This document shows, in pieces, positions 32,292 through 43,152 of a stretch of 64,000 nt of DNA. The first letter of the stretch is position 1. Every line of letters starts with the position of its first letter. The notes beneath the pieces were generated by a model. It worked only from the letters and a program-made list of their open reading frames with translations. It ran no database searches and was not told the DNA's origin. Position numbers and translations under genes: made by a program. This DNA comes from Psococerastis gibbosa (Eukaryota; Arthropoda; Insecta; Psocodea; Psocidae), in contig OZ020491.1 of NCBI GenBank assembly GCA_963971405.1, forward strand, positions 5,388,855-5,452,854. The letters run 5' to 3'.

Positions 32292-33120
32292 GAACCGGTC
32301 CGAGTTTACTCGAACATGCTTTCCAATTTATCAAGTAATAGCTAGAGAAAATGAGTAATTTCATGGTAAATAATTTTCCTATAGTTAGATTTCCGAAATC
32401 TCGGGGGGGGGGGAGGGGTGCCCACCTGACGTCACTGGAACTGAGATAAATTCTAGATAGGTCAAACCAACACATTAATTACCACACAGCAATAATGGCA
32501 GGGCACGCAATGCATATGAGCGAGAATTATCTATCATTTTTTCAAAAAATAATTTTTTGTGCAAAACCAAATATTTTTTTGGGAAAGCAACCTGTCCGGT
32601 TTCGTTACTCAATTTAACACCTAAAACATATCTGAAGGTAGAAATCATCGATAGAAAGGTTTCGCAGAAAAATTATTTTTTAGTCATTTTTCATTAAAAT
32701 TGAGTTATTTTTATTTTTTTACCCCCAGAAAAAAACTATCAAGGGGCAAGCGACCCCCCGCATTTTTTCAACATTACTAACGACTACAATATATGTGAAT
32801 TTAAAAGAAATCGTTGGAGCCATTTTCGAGAAATAATTTTTTTAGAAGTTTTTTTTTAGTTTTTTGAGAATAAAACCCCCCCAAATTGAGTTAGCCACAA
32901 ATAAAAAACAATGACCCGAGGTATGATTTTTATAAACCTATATGTCGAATTTCATCAAAATCGACTGAGTAGTTTTCCCGGAAATCGACGAACAGACAGA
33001 GCGACAGACAGACTTTTTTGGGTTCCTGGGACCTCAAAACGTGTAAATCCTTTGAAATCTCGGAATCGAAAATTTCGACCATCACAAAGCTTTCCTTATA
33101 CTACGCATAAATTGGAAAGC
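32292..33120 (-). repeat. Rep-A, full-length copy
   Basis: GAACCGGTCCGAGTTTACTC to AAATTGGAAAGC, flanked by AA on both sides. The GACAGACAGA tract (about 32993-33012) is short here. Confidence 0.88.
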
Positions 33121-33730
33121 AATAAAAATATTATGAGGGTAGGAAGTGACAAAGTGGAGACGCTAAGATGATTTCCGGCCTTTCTTGAAAATCAACACGC
33201 GTAAGGTATAATATCCGGGTTTTCAGCACAAGACTCAACTTAGTGAATAGAATATTGGCGGGTCACATAGCTGTGCCGCGGTACGTGGGTGAAATATTTT
33301 AAGGAATATCAATAAAGTGTGGCTTAAAGGCTTATATATGAGGGGGCGAGGGGGGGGGGGGGGCAGCTAGTGGAAGGAAAGGGGTTGTTCCAGACCGACA
33401 CGCTAACCTTCTTTGTTGACATACATTCACAAGGGTCGCAGTCTATCGAGTGTCGGGGTTAAGATTTACATTTTACACATCTGCTAAAATAAGGTTATGC
33501 AACAGTGTTAGAGCCTCCCTTAAATACAATGCGCCATTGGCGGCCAGTCCTCGTTATCATAATGATATTATTAGTATTACCACTGTATTAATCCTTTGTC
33601 CCAATCAAGCTTTAGCTTGGGGATGAGGTATGGTATCATTATGTCTATTGTATTTTGTAAATCTATGCTCCTTGTCCAGGAGATACTGGGCAAGGAAAAG
33701 AAAGAAAGAAGAAGATTATTATTGTTGTAC
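33121..33730. other. Intergenic, no gene seen
   Basis: A G-run at 33350-33362 and GAAAGAAAGAAGAAG near 33703. The last 100 bases resemble a SINE tail (TTTGTAAATCTATGCTCCTT, GTCCAGGAGATACTGGGCAA). Confidence 0.45.
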
Positions 33731-33933
33731 CATTACATTGTAGTATTATATGGTATATATAACACTGACATTAAATTAACTTTGGTTGAAGAGGTAACCT
33801 CCTCGTTATAACCGAAATTAGAATTAGAATTTTCCAAATCCTCTAATTTTGGTTATAACGAGGAGGTTACCTCTTCAACCAAAGTTAATTTAATGTCAGT
33901 GTTATATATACCATATAATACTACAATGTAATG
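33731..33933. repeat. Near-perfect hairpin, 92-bp arms (91 of 92 paired)
   Basis: Left arm 33731-33822, loop 33823-33841 (19 bases), right arm 33842-33933. One mismatch in the arms by eye (CCGAAATTAGA against CCAAAATTAGA). The sequence is the SINE-2 body (GTTATAACGAGGAGGTTACC, TTAATTTAATGTCAGTG), so this is two SINE bodies head to head. Confidence 0.9.
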
Positions 33934-34076
33934 AATAAAGCATTGCCTTTATGCAATTAAGTCAGCTCACAGACCTGTTCGGTTGGATAGTTGTGTAATT
34001 GTGCTAACCTGTCTAGCAACACCAATCATGTCAATTAGAGCATAAGTAGAGGATTGGGCATTTACTGGACTTGTCG

Positions 34077-34149
34077 GGGCTTGTGGTCCAGCGGTTAAGA
34101 CGACGCCCCGGTTAGGCGTAGATCGTGGGTTCGAATCCCGCCAAGCCCA
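34077..34149 (+). tRNA. tRNA-like cloverleaf; SINE-2 head or tRNA gene
   Basis: A 73-base cloverleaf. The acceptor stem GGGCTTG/CAAGCCC has seven perfect pairs; D-arm GTC...GAC; anticodon stem ACGCC/GGCGT has five perfect pairs; variable loop AGATC; T-stem GTGGG/CCCGC around TTCGAAT; discriminator A. A box TGGTCCAGCGGT and B box GGTTCGAATCC. A T-run (34151-34156) follows as a pol III terminator. The anticodon loop is CCGGTTA, so position 33 is C instead of the universal U and the anticodon would be GGT (Thr). The related damaged copy at 53896 and the shared SINE body favour a SINE head. Confidence 0.5.
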
Positions 34150-34260
34150 GTTTTTTCCATATCCTCTAATTTCGGTTATTGTTGTACCATAATTAATAAC
34201 GCATTTATAAATATGCTCTTTCGGGGCAGAGGAGTACCGGCCGAGAAGATCATTATTATT
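34150..34260 (+). mobile_element. SINE-2 body and tail
   Basis: GTTTTTTCCATATCCTCTAA, then CATTTATAAATATGCTCTTT and GAGGAGTACCGGCCGAGAAG, ending in an ATT repeat (34252-34268). The tail is shared with 23985-24060. Confidence 0.6.
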
Positions 34261-34395
34261 ATTATTTTATTAAATGTACCGCATGCAGATAATTTATTGA
34301 ATGTATCCGATTGAACCGTTGACTCTTCAGTCACCTCTTTAGGTTATACAGGGGTTATTATTTGTTTTTAAAGACTTTTTAAGGACTCAGGTCTA

Positions 34396-34620
34396 CTTAT
34401 AGTGGCCCATAGGTCCCTCGTCTAATGCCAACGACTCCCATGGATTTCGGACATATTTGTATTGTTTCCATATGAATTTTGGGCCAACTGGTATACGTTC
34501 TCGGTAACAACCTACACCGGCTACAACCGATAATGGACAAGCAAAGACAAGCTTACCATTAACGCAATGAAACAGGCGAAGGCATGACTTAACCAAGTAC
34601 AGATACGAGTCCCTCTTGAG
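34396..34620 (-). repeat. Rep-F copy
   Basis: CCATAGGTCCCTCGTCTAAT, AACCTACACCGGCTACAACC and AAGCTTACCATTAACGCAAT, ending GTACAGATACGAGTC. Confidence 0.65.
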
Positions 34621-34730
34621 GTTAGTACTCGCGTTGAGTTACGACACGCCTCCAATAATCACATGGTGTGTAGAGAATCGCACAAGTTCAACATGTTATC
34701 ACCTTGCCATTGAAGGTTTGATAACTATAT
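34621..34730 (-). repeat. Rep-H copy
   Basis: GTTGAGTTACGACACGCCTC and CACATGGTGTGTAGAGAATC. The other Rep-H end (TTGAATGTATCCGATTGAAC) is at 34294-34340, so Rep-F at 34396 appears inserted in a Rep-H copy. Confidence 0.5.
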
Positions 34731-34768
34731 CATTTTAATGAATGTATGTACTGCAATGTACTCTTACT

Positions 34769-35403
34769 GCTTTCCAATTTATACGTAGTATAAGGAAAGC
34801 TTTGTGATGGTCGAAATTTTCGATTCCGAGATTTCAACGGATTTACACGTTTTGAGCTCCAGGAACCCAAAAAAGTGGTTTTTACGAAATATCTGTCTGT
34901 CTGTCTGTTCTTCGATTTACGGGCAAACTACTCGGTCGATTTTAATGAAATTTAGCATGTACTTTGACGAAAATCACACCTCGGGACGATAGTTTGCTTC
35001 TGGGGGTAAAAAAATAAAAATAACTAAATTTTAATGAAAAATGACTAAAAAATATTTTTTCTGCGAAACCTTTCTATCAATGATTTCTATCTTCAGGCAT
35101 GTTTTAGGTGTTAAATTGAGTAACGAAACCGGACAGGTTGCTTCCCAAAAAAAAGTTTTGGTTCTGTGTAAAAAAATGTTTTTTTTTAAAAATGATAGAA
35201 AATGCACGCTCAAAATCATTGCGTGCCCTGCCGTTATTACTGTGTGGTAATGTGTTGGTCTGACCTTTCTATAATTTACATCCCCCCCCCCCCAGATATC
35301 CGAAATTTAAACATAGGAAAATTATTTACCATGAAATTACTCATTTACTCCATCTACTAATTGATAAATTGGAAAGAATGTTCGAGTAAACTCGGACCGG
35401 TTC
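34769..35403 (+). repeat. Rep-A copy with internal deletion
   Basis: GCTTTCCAATTTATACG to GACCGGTTC. About 230 bp missing between CACACCTCGGGACGA and TAGTTTGCTTCTGGGG. Confidence 0.87.
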
Positions 35404-35419
35404 TTTATATAGAGCCCAA

Positions 35420-35560
35420 CATTGATTGTCGGCCACTGGTCAACTGGTACACGTCTTCAATGTCACCCTAAACCGGCTGCAAGCGATAATGGACAAGCTT
35501 AGACGTGCTTACCATTGACACAATGCAACAATTTAGCCAAGTACGGATACGCGTCTATCA
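35420..35560 (-). repeat. Rep-F copy
   Basis: ACCGGCTGCAAGCGATAATG, GTGCTTACCATTGACACAAT and AAGTACGGATACGCGTC. Confidence 0.55.
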
Positions 35561-36091
35561 TAGTGATAAATCTGGGCCTGGTTAATAAAACTAATAAAGT
35601 CTTATCTGTTTGGACTACACATAACAGGCAAAATTGGGGAGTTATATATTGCCGTTTTTGCTATTATCTCGTCATTTATCACTGACCACGATTTCATCGA
35701 TCCCCCCCCCCCCCCCGGGGACTGGTTTCACAAATTTGTTACCCCTATTAATCAAAGAGTGGGGTCTTCTGGAGGGGGGTGGGTTTACCACATGGATAAA
35801 TTAAACATCACATATGGGGTCAGTAATATTTGCACGATAAGCTTCTAATTGCTGCTTATTTGAACAATATCACTGACCATTTCCATGGGTTTTCAGTTTT
35901 TGCTTTTCCTCATTGCATGTTTTTTGCTCTGAGTATTACGGTATTTTGCGTTTTCAAAGCTCCAAAGGTCTCTCTGCTCTGTTTCAATATTTATACAAAT
36001 ATATGACATTTCCACTGTGTAATTTTCTGTGATGTTGTAGCAGTTTTTCTTCATGTGGAATAGGATTTATTCACTGGGAAAAAAGTTTATT
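35561..36091. other. Intergenic, no gene seen
   Basis: C-run at 35702-35716; otherwise nothing identifiable. Confidence 0.5.
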
Positions 36092-36420
36092 GCTTTCCTA
36101 TGTACACGTTAGTATAAGGAATGCTTCGTGATGGTCGACATTTTACGACTTCGCGATTTAAACGGATATACACGTTTTGAGGTACCAAAGAAGGTTTTGT
36201 CTGTCCGTCCGTCAATTTGTGAACAAACTACTCGATGGATTTTGATGAAATGCAGCAATTACGTTCACAAAAATCATGTCTCGTGAATATTTTATTTATT
36301 TTGGGCTAAATCTTGAGGGGTTTACCACGCCCAAAGAAAAATTTAAAAACCTTCTAAAAAACGTTTTCCTTGAAATCGGCTCCAAGAATTTATTTTTAAT
36401 TCACAGATGTAGTCGTTATT
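36092..36420 (+). repeat. Rep-A, diverged 5' half
   Basis: TGCTTTCCTATGTACACGTT, GTGATGGTCGACATTTTACG and CACGTTTTGAGGTACC, and later GTGAACAAACTACTCGATGG. More diverged than the full copies, so older. Confidence 0.65.
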
Positions 36421-36795
36421 AATATTTAAAAAAATTGATATGATGATGATGATTGTGATTATGATACAAACAGTGTTGGAGTGCCCATGGTCTCTGAGAA
36501 TAATATTCCACCCAAAACTGGTGGAGTAGGTAATAACTTTTCCCTGAATGATGATGGGTAACCAACCATACGCTCCAATGGTGGCGTGTTGAGGAAACGA
36601 CAATACACATACAGTATGATTTACAGCGTGGCTAAGTTTTCATTGGGTCAGGGGCACCCCTGCATGCATTACACAATTCTCTATCTATGGTAGGTATAGC
36701 AGTGGTGAAACCGGGAAGGATGTGTTGTAAGTGTTAATCGAGATTTTTTTTTTTGAAACCTTTTGTTCTATTACTATTACTTACTATTCTACTGG

Positions 36796-37185
36796 TTAGG
36801 CGCCCATTCCATTGACCGGCTAGGGCTATTTCCAAAAACAGTGACGTGCTAGCAGACATTCAAGACTTAGGTTGCGTATCCACCGATCTCGCATTGCAGA
36901 ATGCAAATGACATTGACGGAAATTAGAATTTTTCTTTTTATAGAAATCTATTAAAATGTTTGTACTTAACATATCCCGTGACGCCATTTTTTAATTTTAG
37001 TTTGTTTGTTTGTGCTTTTACTGTATGATCATTGATCAATTTTAACTATGGCATGGAGGAAAATAAATATTTCCGTCAATTCTGCAATGCGAGGTTGGTG
37101 GAAACGCCACCTAAGTCTTGAATGTCTGCTACCACGTCACCATTGTTGGAAATAGCCCTAGCCGGTCAATGGAATGGGCACCTAA
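36796..37185. mobile_element. FB-1 foldback element
   Basis: Element 36799-37182 starts GGCGCCCATTCCATTGACCG and ends CAATGGAATGGGCACC, flanked by TTA and TAA. Arms and middle as in 12301-12695. Confidence 0.87.
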
Positions 37186-37410
37186 AGTCATGCTTTCGCC
37201 TGTTTCATTGCGTCAATGGTAAGCTAGTCTCAGCTCGTCCATTATTGTTTGTAACCGGTGATGGTTGACATCGAGGACGTATACCAGTTTGCCAATGGCC
37301 AAACATTCATGCGGAAACAATACAATTGATGTACAAAATCCATGGGGTCGTTGACAAAAAAATTACTTCAGGACATTATTATTATTTAAGCCAACCTAGC
37401 GAAGTCAACC
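37186..37410 (+). repeat. Rep-F copy and SINE-1 tail scrap
   Basis: Rep-F: TCATGCTTTCGCCTGTTTCA, GGTAAGCTAGTCTCAGCTCG, ACCAGTTTGCCAATGGCCAA. AAGCCAACCTAGCGAAGTC near 37388 is a SINE-1 tail scrap. Confidence 0.6.
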
Positions 37411-37460
37411 GAATTGGGCGCCCTAGAACAGAGTGTCTGTAGCAAGTGATGGGGGACAAG

Positions 37461-37620
37461 GCCGTGCCCAGGTTTTGATTTCGGGGGGGGGGGTCCAAAT
37501 TTTTTTTAACGTAATTTATTATAATATAAATTCTTCAAACCATATAGGTTTACATGCAAAAATTTAAATTTATTTCGTGGGGGGGGGGGGTCCGGACCCC
37601 ATGGACCACCCCCCTGGGAT
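37461..37620. mobile_element. hAT-b-like element, right end damaged
   Basis: CAAGGCCGTGCCCAGGTTTT on the left followed by a G-run and TCCAAATTTTTTTT. The right side has TCCGGACCCCATGGACCACC and CCCCTGGG, where the expected CACGGCCTTG end is missing. GATGGGG on both sides may be the target duplication. Confidence 0.55.
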
Positions 37621-38567
37621 GGGGAGGATGCAGGGGCCAATACATACGTGGAGCTCAAGAGGGCGTGCGAGCCAGCCAGCCTGCTGTAACTTGTAAAAGA
37701 AGACATGTCTTCTCTTATACTCAACTAGGAAGGCCCGAGACCGCCTGCTGTATAGGCTACACCCTTACGAAGCATGGGTCAGAAAATATTGCAGTTGGCA
37801 TGAGAAATTTAATAAATATCTTTGCCGGGAGCGAATATTGTAACTCCCCAATGTAGGTCTCTAAAGCTAAACCATAGTGTTTTGTATTTTGAGTACATGG
37901 ACGCCTAAAGTTGACGCTTCAGTTTAAATATACAAGAACAAAGTTTGAGGCTGCATAAGAAAGTGGAAAATCCCAAAAATAAAACATCTGAGCGCGGTAA
38001 CGAGGACGCTAATGGGGAGTTTATTTCTAAAAATAGACTTCCCCTTTTCCGACTGTAAAAACCTACCTCATCTCATTCCCCGCCAATTTAATTTGTTTGG
38101 TTAGGTATGATAAATTTAAAATTACCTACCTACCTACCTCGAAAATTTCTCCCAGCATATTCTAAACCAAAACCTATTTACACTTTCTCTCATTGCTCCT
38201 ATATCAATGATATACAGTCGCATGGACGGTCGTACGGATATATGGAGGGTGGGGGGGGGGGGGAGAGCATGGGGTAGCTGCCCCCCAAAATGTAGTAAAA
38301 ATATTGTACGTTAATTAATTACATTCTAATTTAATCGATATTGCATTTGTTTGTTCTATTTTCAGTCACAACTACACCCCACCCCTAAATTTTCAAATGT
38401 TTACTTTTTAAGAAGACTATGCTAAATTAAACGATGCGTGATTTCATTTTTTTTTAACATACATAAATATAGTATATTTGCAAGCATTACACTCGCAATT
38501 ACCCCAGGCTTCGTCACTGCCTCCGTTTTCATTCAGCCATTCAACAATAATAATACAATAGTGAGTA
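37621..38567. other. Intergenic, no gene seen
   Basis: Short repeat CTACCTACCTACCTC near 38126 and a G-run near 38252. An open frame of 100 codons at 37554-37856 crosses the hAT-b element and is not a gene. Confidence 0.45.
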
Positions 38568-39595
38568 TTCGATGGCATAGTGGTAGCTTGTTGCTTTCCA
38601 ATTTATACGTAGTAGGCCTATAAGGAAAGCTTTGTGATGGTTGAAATTTTCGATTCCGAGATTTCAACGGATTTACACGTTTTGAGGTCCCAGGAACCCA
38701 AAAAGTGGTTTTTGCGAAATGTCTGTCTGTCTGTCTGTCTGTTTGTCGTTCTGACTGTCTGTGGGTCGATTTACGGGCAATCTACTGCGTCGATTTTGAT
38801 GATATTTGTCATGTAGGATCACAAAAATCACACCTCGTGACAATTTTTTTTATTTGGGGCTAACTCAGTTTGGGGGGGTTTTATTCTCAAAAAACTCCAA
38901 AAAAACTTCTAAAAAAATTATTTCCCCCAAACGGCTCCAACGATTTCTTTTAAATTCACATGTATTGTAGTTGTTGTTAATTTTGATAAAATGGGGGGGG
39001 TCGCTTGCCCCTTGATAGTTTGCTTCGGGGGGTTAAAAAATAAAAATAACTCAATTTTAATGAAAAATGACTAAAAAATAATTTTTCTGCGAAACCTTTC
39101 TATCGATGATTTCTACCTTCAGATATGTTTTAGGTGTTAAATTGAGTAACGAAATCGGACAGGTTGCTTTCCCAGAAAAGTATTTGGTTTTGTACAAAAA
39201 AATGTTTTTTTTAAATAAAAATTATAGAAAATTCACGCTCAAAATCATTGCGTGCCCTGCCAGTATTGCTGTGTGTTAATGTGTTGGTCTGACCTATCTA
39301 GAATTTACCTCACCTCCAGTGACGTCAGGTTTTAACCCCCCCTCCCCCCCCCCCTCCCCCCCCCCGAGATATCGGAAATTTAACAATACGAAAATTATTT
39401 ACCAAGAGATTACTCATTTTCTCTATCTACTAATTTTGATAAATTGGAAAGCATGTTCGAGTAAACTCGGACCGGTTCTTCGTACTTGTGCGAGTCTCAA
39501 CACACCATGCGATCGGAAATCTGTCGTAACTCAACACAGGTATTACCAACAAAGGCGGCTGAAGAGGTTATTCGGGTGCATTCAGTGAATTGTTT
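38568..39595 (+). repeat. Rep-H copy split by a Rep-A insertion
   Basis: GATGGCATAGTGGTAGCTTG TT (38569-38592) continues after the Rep-A element as CGTACTTGTGCGAGTCTC (39481 on). The uninterrupted version is at 62354 (GGCATAGTGGTAGCTTGTTC GTATTTGTGCGAG). This fixes both Rep-A ends. Confidence 0.85.
38593..39478 (+). repeat. Rep-A, full-length copy with defined ends
   Basis: GCTTTCCAATTTATACG to GACCGGTTC, 886 bp, flanked by TT on both sides. The GTCT tract is at about 38719-38742. This is the best reference copy because an empty target is present in the same window. Confidence 0.9.
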
Positions 39596-40430
39596 GCATG
39601 CAAATAATCTTTTATAAACAAAAAAATTTAAAAACAATTAAAAATACTTATATATTGTAATTCCTAAGCAAAATCATTACATTAACGACGACAAAATACC
39701 GCATTTAAAAAAAAAGTAATCTAGACTAAATTCTTTCTCAATCCTACAGCTGGTCCAGATTCCGCAATTATTTCGATAGGGGCGAAAACAAGAGATTTGT
39801 ACCCTTAAACCACCCTCCTCCCCCCGGAGCTGAGGTGATTTGTTGCTATATTAACTTGAACTATGGAAAGGAAGAGTGAGAAATGGGGGGAGGGGGGTTC
39901 TGAGGGTTTGTGTCGAAAATACAGGTGAAGAAAAGTAAGCATTAAGAATTCTGAGTTTTCTTCACCGGTTCTCCAGCCACCCCCCCCCCCCCCCCACAGG
40001 TCCCTGACCCCCGTGAACTGCCCGTACGGCTGTACCCTGTACGGACTACAACCATTTTAGAATGGCGGTAACGTCGGAATTACAAATAGACTACTATTTT
40101 ATTATGGACTTTTTATGGATGTAGGCCTATTATGTCGATCAGTCTTCTTGCTCGTTGACAACTACTAGTAGGTCAATTTTGATTAAATTTGGCATGTAAC
40201 TTCTACAAAAATAATTTGTATTTTGGGTTAGCTCAATTTAGAGCCACAATTACAACTAAAACTCAACCGGTTTTCATTGAATGTATACTGAAGCATACTC
40301 AAGGTATACTCTAGCATGTAGACCTACAGGAACATTTAGATCATTGGACAGTCAGTAGCAGACATAGGGTGAACAGCGTTCAAACAGAAAGTTGCTAGAA
40401 GTCAATAATTCCAACAGGCAGCACTGGGTC
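39596..40430. other. Intergenic, no gene seen
   Basis: C-run at 39978-39994. A weak Rep-A resemblance near 40180-40230 (TCAATTTTGATTAAATTTGG CATGTA). No gene. Confidence 0.45.
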
Positions 40431-40440
40431 TGTGAGGAAT

Positions 40441-40605
40441 TAGTAGAATCCGGGATGATAGGCCGTGCGGCCATTCTGAGAGACCATACTTCGAAACGTT
40501 TCGTCAATATCTGTGGTCGACAACTTCAGTGGAACTGCTTAGACTTCCAAGATTGTATTTCGGAGGGTCAGCAGTTGCCACTGCCTATCATCCCGGATTC
40601 TACTG
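40441..40605. repeat. Inverted repeat, 23-bp arms
   Basis: TAGTAGAATCCGGGATGATA GGC on the left and GCCTATCATCCCGGATTCTA CT on the right around about 120 bases. An open frame of 74 codons crosses it but shows no domain. Confidence 0.6.
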
Positions 40606-40608
40606 ATT

Positions 40609-40807
40609 CATCACGTCAAGGCCGTAGTCAAGGGGGGGGGGGGTTCACGGGGGTTCAACCCCCCCCCCCCCCCCGAAACGAAATGGCTTGATACTAGATA
40701 GAGTCGGCTTTTGAGAGGAAAAATAAAAACCACTATGTAATATCCAATGAAATTTCTAACCCCCCCCCCCCCCCGAAAAAAATTCTTGCTACGGCCGTGC
40801 ATCACGT
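40609..40807. mobile_element. hAT-b element
   Basis: Element 40617-40799 (183 bp): CAAGGCCGTAGTCAAG to CTACGGCCGTG, flanked by perfect CATCACGT (40609-40616, 40800-40807). G-run on the left, C-runs in the middle and on the right. Confidence 0.93.
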
Positions 40808-40895
40808 AACTCTGGCCGTGAAAGTCTTTCTAATTATATAGCACTGTGTCTCCACAAGCGACGCCATTGGCCTGTAAGGTTAGGTTATCCGATAA

Positions 40896-41278
40896 GGCGC
40901 CACCGACCGGCTATTTACAAAAACGGTGACGTGGTAGCAGACATTCTAGACTTAGGTGGCGTTTCCACCGACCTCGCATTGCAGAATGCAAATGACATTG
41001 ACGGAAATTAGAATTTTTCTTTTTATAGAAATCTATTAAAATGTTTGTACTTCACATATCCCATGACGCCATTTTTTAATTTTAGTTTGTTTGTTTGTGA
41101 TTTTACTCTATGATCATTGATCAATTTTAACTATGGCATAGAGTAAAACAAATATTTCCGTGAATGCCACTTGCATTCTGCAATGCGAGGTCGGTGGAAA
41201 CGCCACCTAAGTCTTGAATGTCTGCTACCACGTCACCGTTTTTGGAAATAGCCCTAGCCGTTCAATGGAATGTGCACC
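40896..41278. mobile_element. FB-1 foldback element
   Basis: GGCGCCACCGACCGGCTATT on the left, CAATGGAATGTGCACC on the right, then TTA. Arms and middle as in the other FB-1 copies. Confidence 0.82.
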
Positions 41279-41494
41279 TTATGCATTTTTGGCCATTGGC
41301 AAACTGGTTTTCGTTCTCAATATAAACTTACACCGGCTACAAGCGATAATGGACAAGCTGAGACAAGCTTACCATTGCAACAGTGCAATGCATTGCAATG
41401 CGAGGTCGGTGGAAACCCCGCCTATGTCTTGAATGTCTGCTACCACGTCACTGTTTTTGTAAATAGCCCTAGCCGGTCGGTGGAATGGGCGCCT
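41279..41494 (-). repeat. Rep-F copy followed by an FB-1 right arm
   Basis: 41285-41385 is Rep-F (TTGGCCATTGGCAAACTGGT, ACACCGGCTACAAGCGATAA). 41396-41494 is an FB-1 right arm (TGCAATGCGAGGTCGGTGGA, ending GGAATGGGCGCC at 41492, then TAA) without its left partner. Confidence 0.7.
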
Positions 41495-41859
41495 AAAGCG
41501 AATATGGTTCGTCAAAGCCAGTCAAGACATGTCAGCAACTGAAACCAGATTAAACACGAATGCTTACAGGATATGACAGATATTCCCATTACAGATGAGA
41601 AATGGTGATGTGAAACTTTGTATGAGTTGAATTTGAGACTTTAATTAGTATGTAATTGAAGATGTTCGCCAAGTCCCTAACAACCGTCCTCTTTGGCTCA
41701 TCCAAGCTTAAATCTCTCGCTTACAGAACTCTAATTGTAAAACTGTGCTATTCTCATCAGGGCTGATGGTAAGATTTTGGCAATATTTGACCAATAAATT
41801 GCTTCACTACTGTTTCTACAATACATACTGTGCATACTATGTACCAGAAGTGCCAACGG

Positions 41860-42225
41860 CCATACCAAGTTGAGTCCACAATAACAGAGCCTGTTCCAAA
41901 CTGCGGCAAACTTGGTAGTGCGCACAGCGTTGGCAGGGGAACATGGTGGGACATGATAACGTGCTGAGACTATTGAAAACCTAGACTGAGTTATACCAGG
42001 CAGTCTGAGTCTAGTCCAGGTTACCTCCGAAGGAAACGTGTGACTTCACTATGTTCCCCTAGTGGTTCGGAAGCCACTATAATCAGGAGGCCCACCCTGC
42101 CAGTCAACTCCCTTTCTTACCGAGGTGAAGGAGTCTGCCCTTGGGGTGCCTCAAGTTAATAAACAAACTGATTCCCCACCCCCGGCTGACAGGGTTGCTT
42201 CAAGCAGAAATGCAGGAGTTGAAAA
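41860..42225 (+). repeat. Rep-G copy
   Basis: GTGCCAACGGCCATACCAAG, AAACTTGGTAGTGCGCACAG, AGTGGTTCGGAAGCCACTAT and GTTGCTTCAAGCAGAAATGC. An extra 40 bp near 41966-42006 (AAAACCTAGACTGAGTTATA) interrupts the unit seen in the tandem array. Confidence 0.72.
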
Positions 42226-42236
42226 ACAAACAAACA

Positions 42237-42436
42237 CTATATACCAGCGTTTTCCAAACTTTTTCAGTTGTCGCCCGCATTTCCCATCAGAAAATCACTC
42301 GTGTCCCAAGGTAAAACAAGCATATATTCACGCTATTTATATTTAAATTTCATGATTATTTTCGGAACTCACTGAAACCGGAACCCTTGGCAATCTTGGG
42401 CCGCAGCCTAATAATTTGGGAAGCGCTGCTATATAC
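42237..42436. mobile_element. hAT-like element (fourth end type)
   Basis: Element 42245-42428 (184 bp): CAGCGTTTTCCAAAC to TTTGGGAAGCGCTG, flanked by the perfect 8-bp duplication CTATATAC (42237-42244, 42429-42436). No coding capacity. Confidence 0.92.
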
Positions 42437-42845
42437 AATATAATAGTAGTACAATTTTACTTTCCTATTTATACGTTTGGATAAAGAATGGTTCTCGGTA
42501 AAAAGGTATTCAAACAACACTTTGATCGAGTCCTCCTGCTGGACTCTGATGTGAGTCATAATTTACAGTAAATATACAACGGGCCCGAGGGTTTGCGAAA
42601 GAATTCGTAATAAAACCGCGAAAAATACGCAATTAAAAGCAGAATCAGCGTTGTTGAACTATGTCCTCAAATATTCTTTGCATTGGGAGTTGGAATGTAG
42701 CCTTAAACTATTTTCATAAGGCATTTAGGACGACACTTTTGATTTTTGAAATGTTAACTTCCGCACATAGGATAACGTACCTCATTGCAGCCACCAGCGT
42801 AAAAGAGCCCAATTATGCATTAATACGAACAGGAGACATCTGCGA

Positions 42846-43049
42846 GTGATCATAGCAGGATTCCTCTCTGGGCATTGCAACTTGAATGGATATCTGACTA
42901 ACATAGGCGTCAGAGAGTCTAGAGCATACAGATTCTGCAATGAAGGAACGGAGAACCCCGAGCACATCCTCCTCCTCCGAAGAAGAGCAGCATGCTTGGG
43001 AAGATCGCAGTTACATGTAAAAGACCTAGTGCTTCTAAACCCCCTCTAG
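42846..43049 (+). pseudogene. LINE ORF2 C-terminal fragment
   Basis: Reads IIAGFLSGHCNLNGYLTNIG, then YRFCNEGTENPEHILL. Compare the intact LINE at 16867, which has GLLTGHCHLRHHLYKL and CEMEDETAEHVLLEC. Same domain, different and older element: the last Cys is replaced by Arg (HILLLRRR). Confidence 0.75.
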
Positions 43050-43152
43050 ATCCTGGCTCTCCTGAGGGAGATAGGCCTCGAGGAAGTGATGTAGATATAA
43101 TGTTTTAGGGGCTTATGTGCACATAGGTAACACCTGTACCCCATTAAAAAAG

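Noticed and set aside
40392..40691. 99-codon frame MLEVNNSNRQHWVCEELVES...
   Set aside because: It runs through an inverted repeat and into a hAT-b element; no domain recognised.
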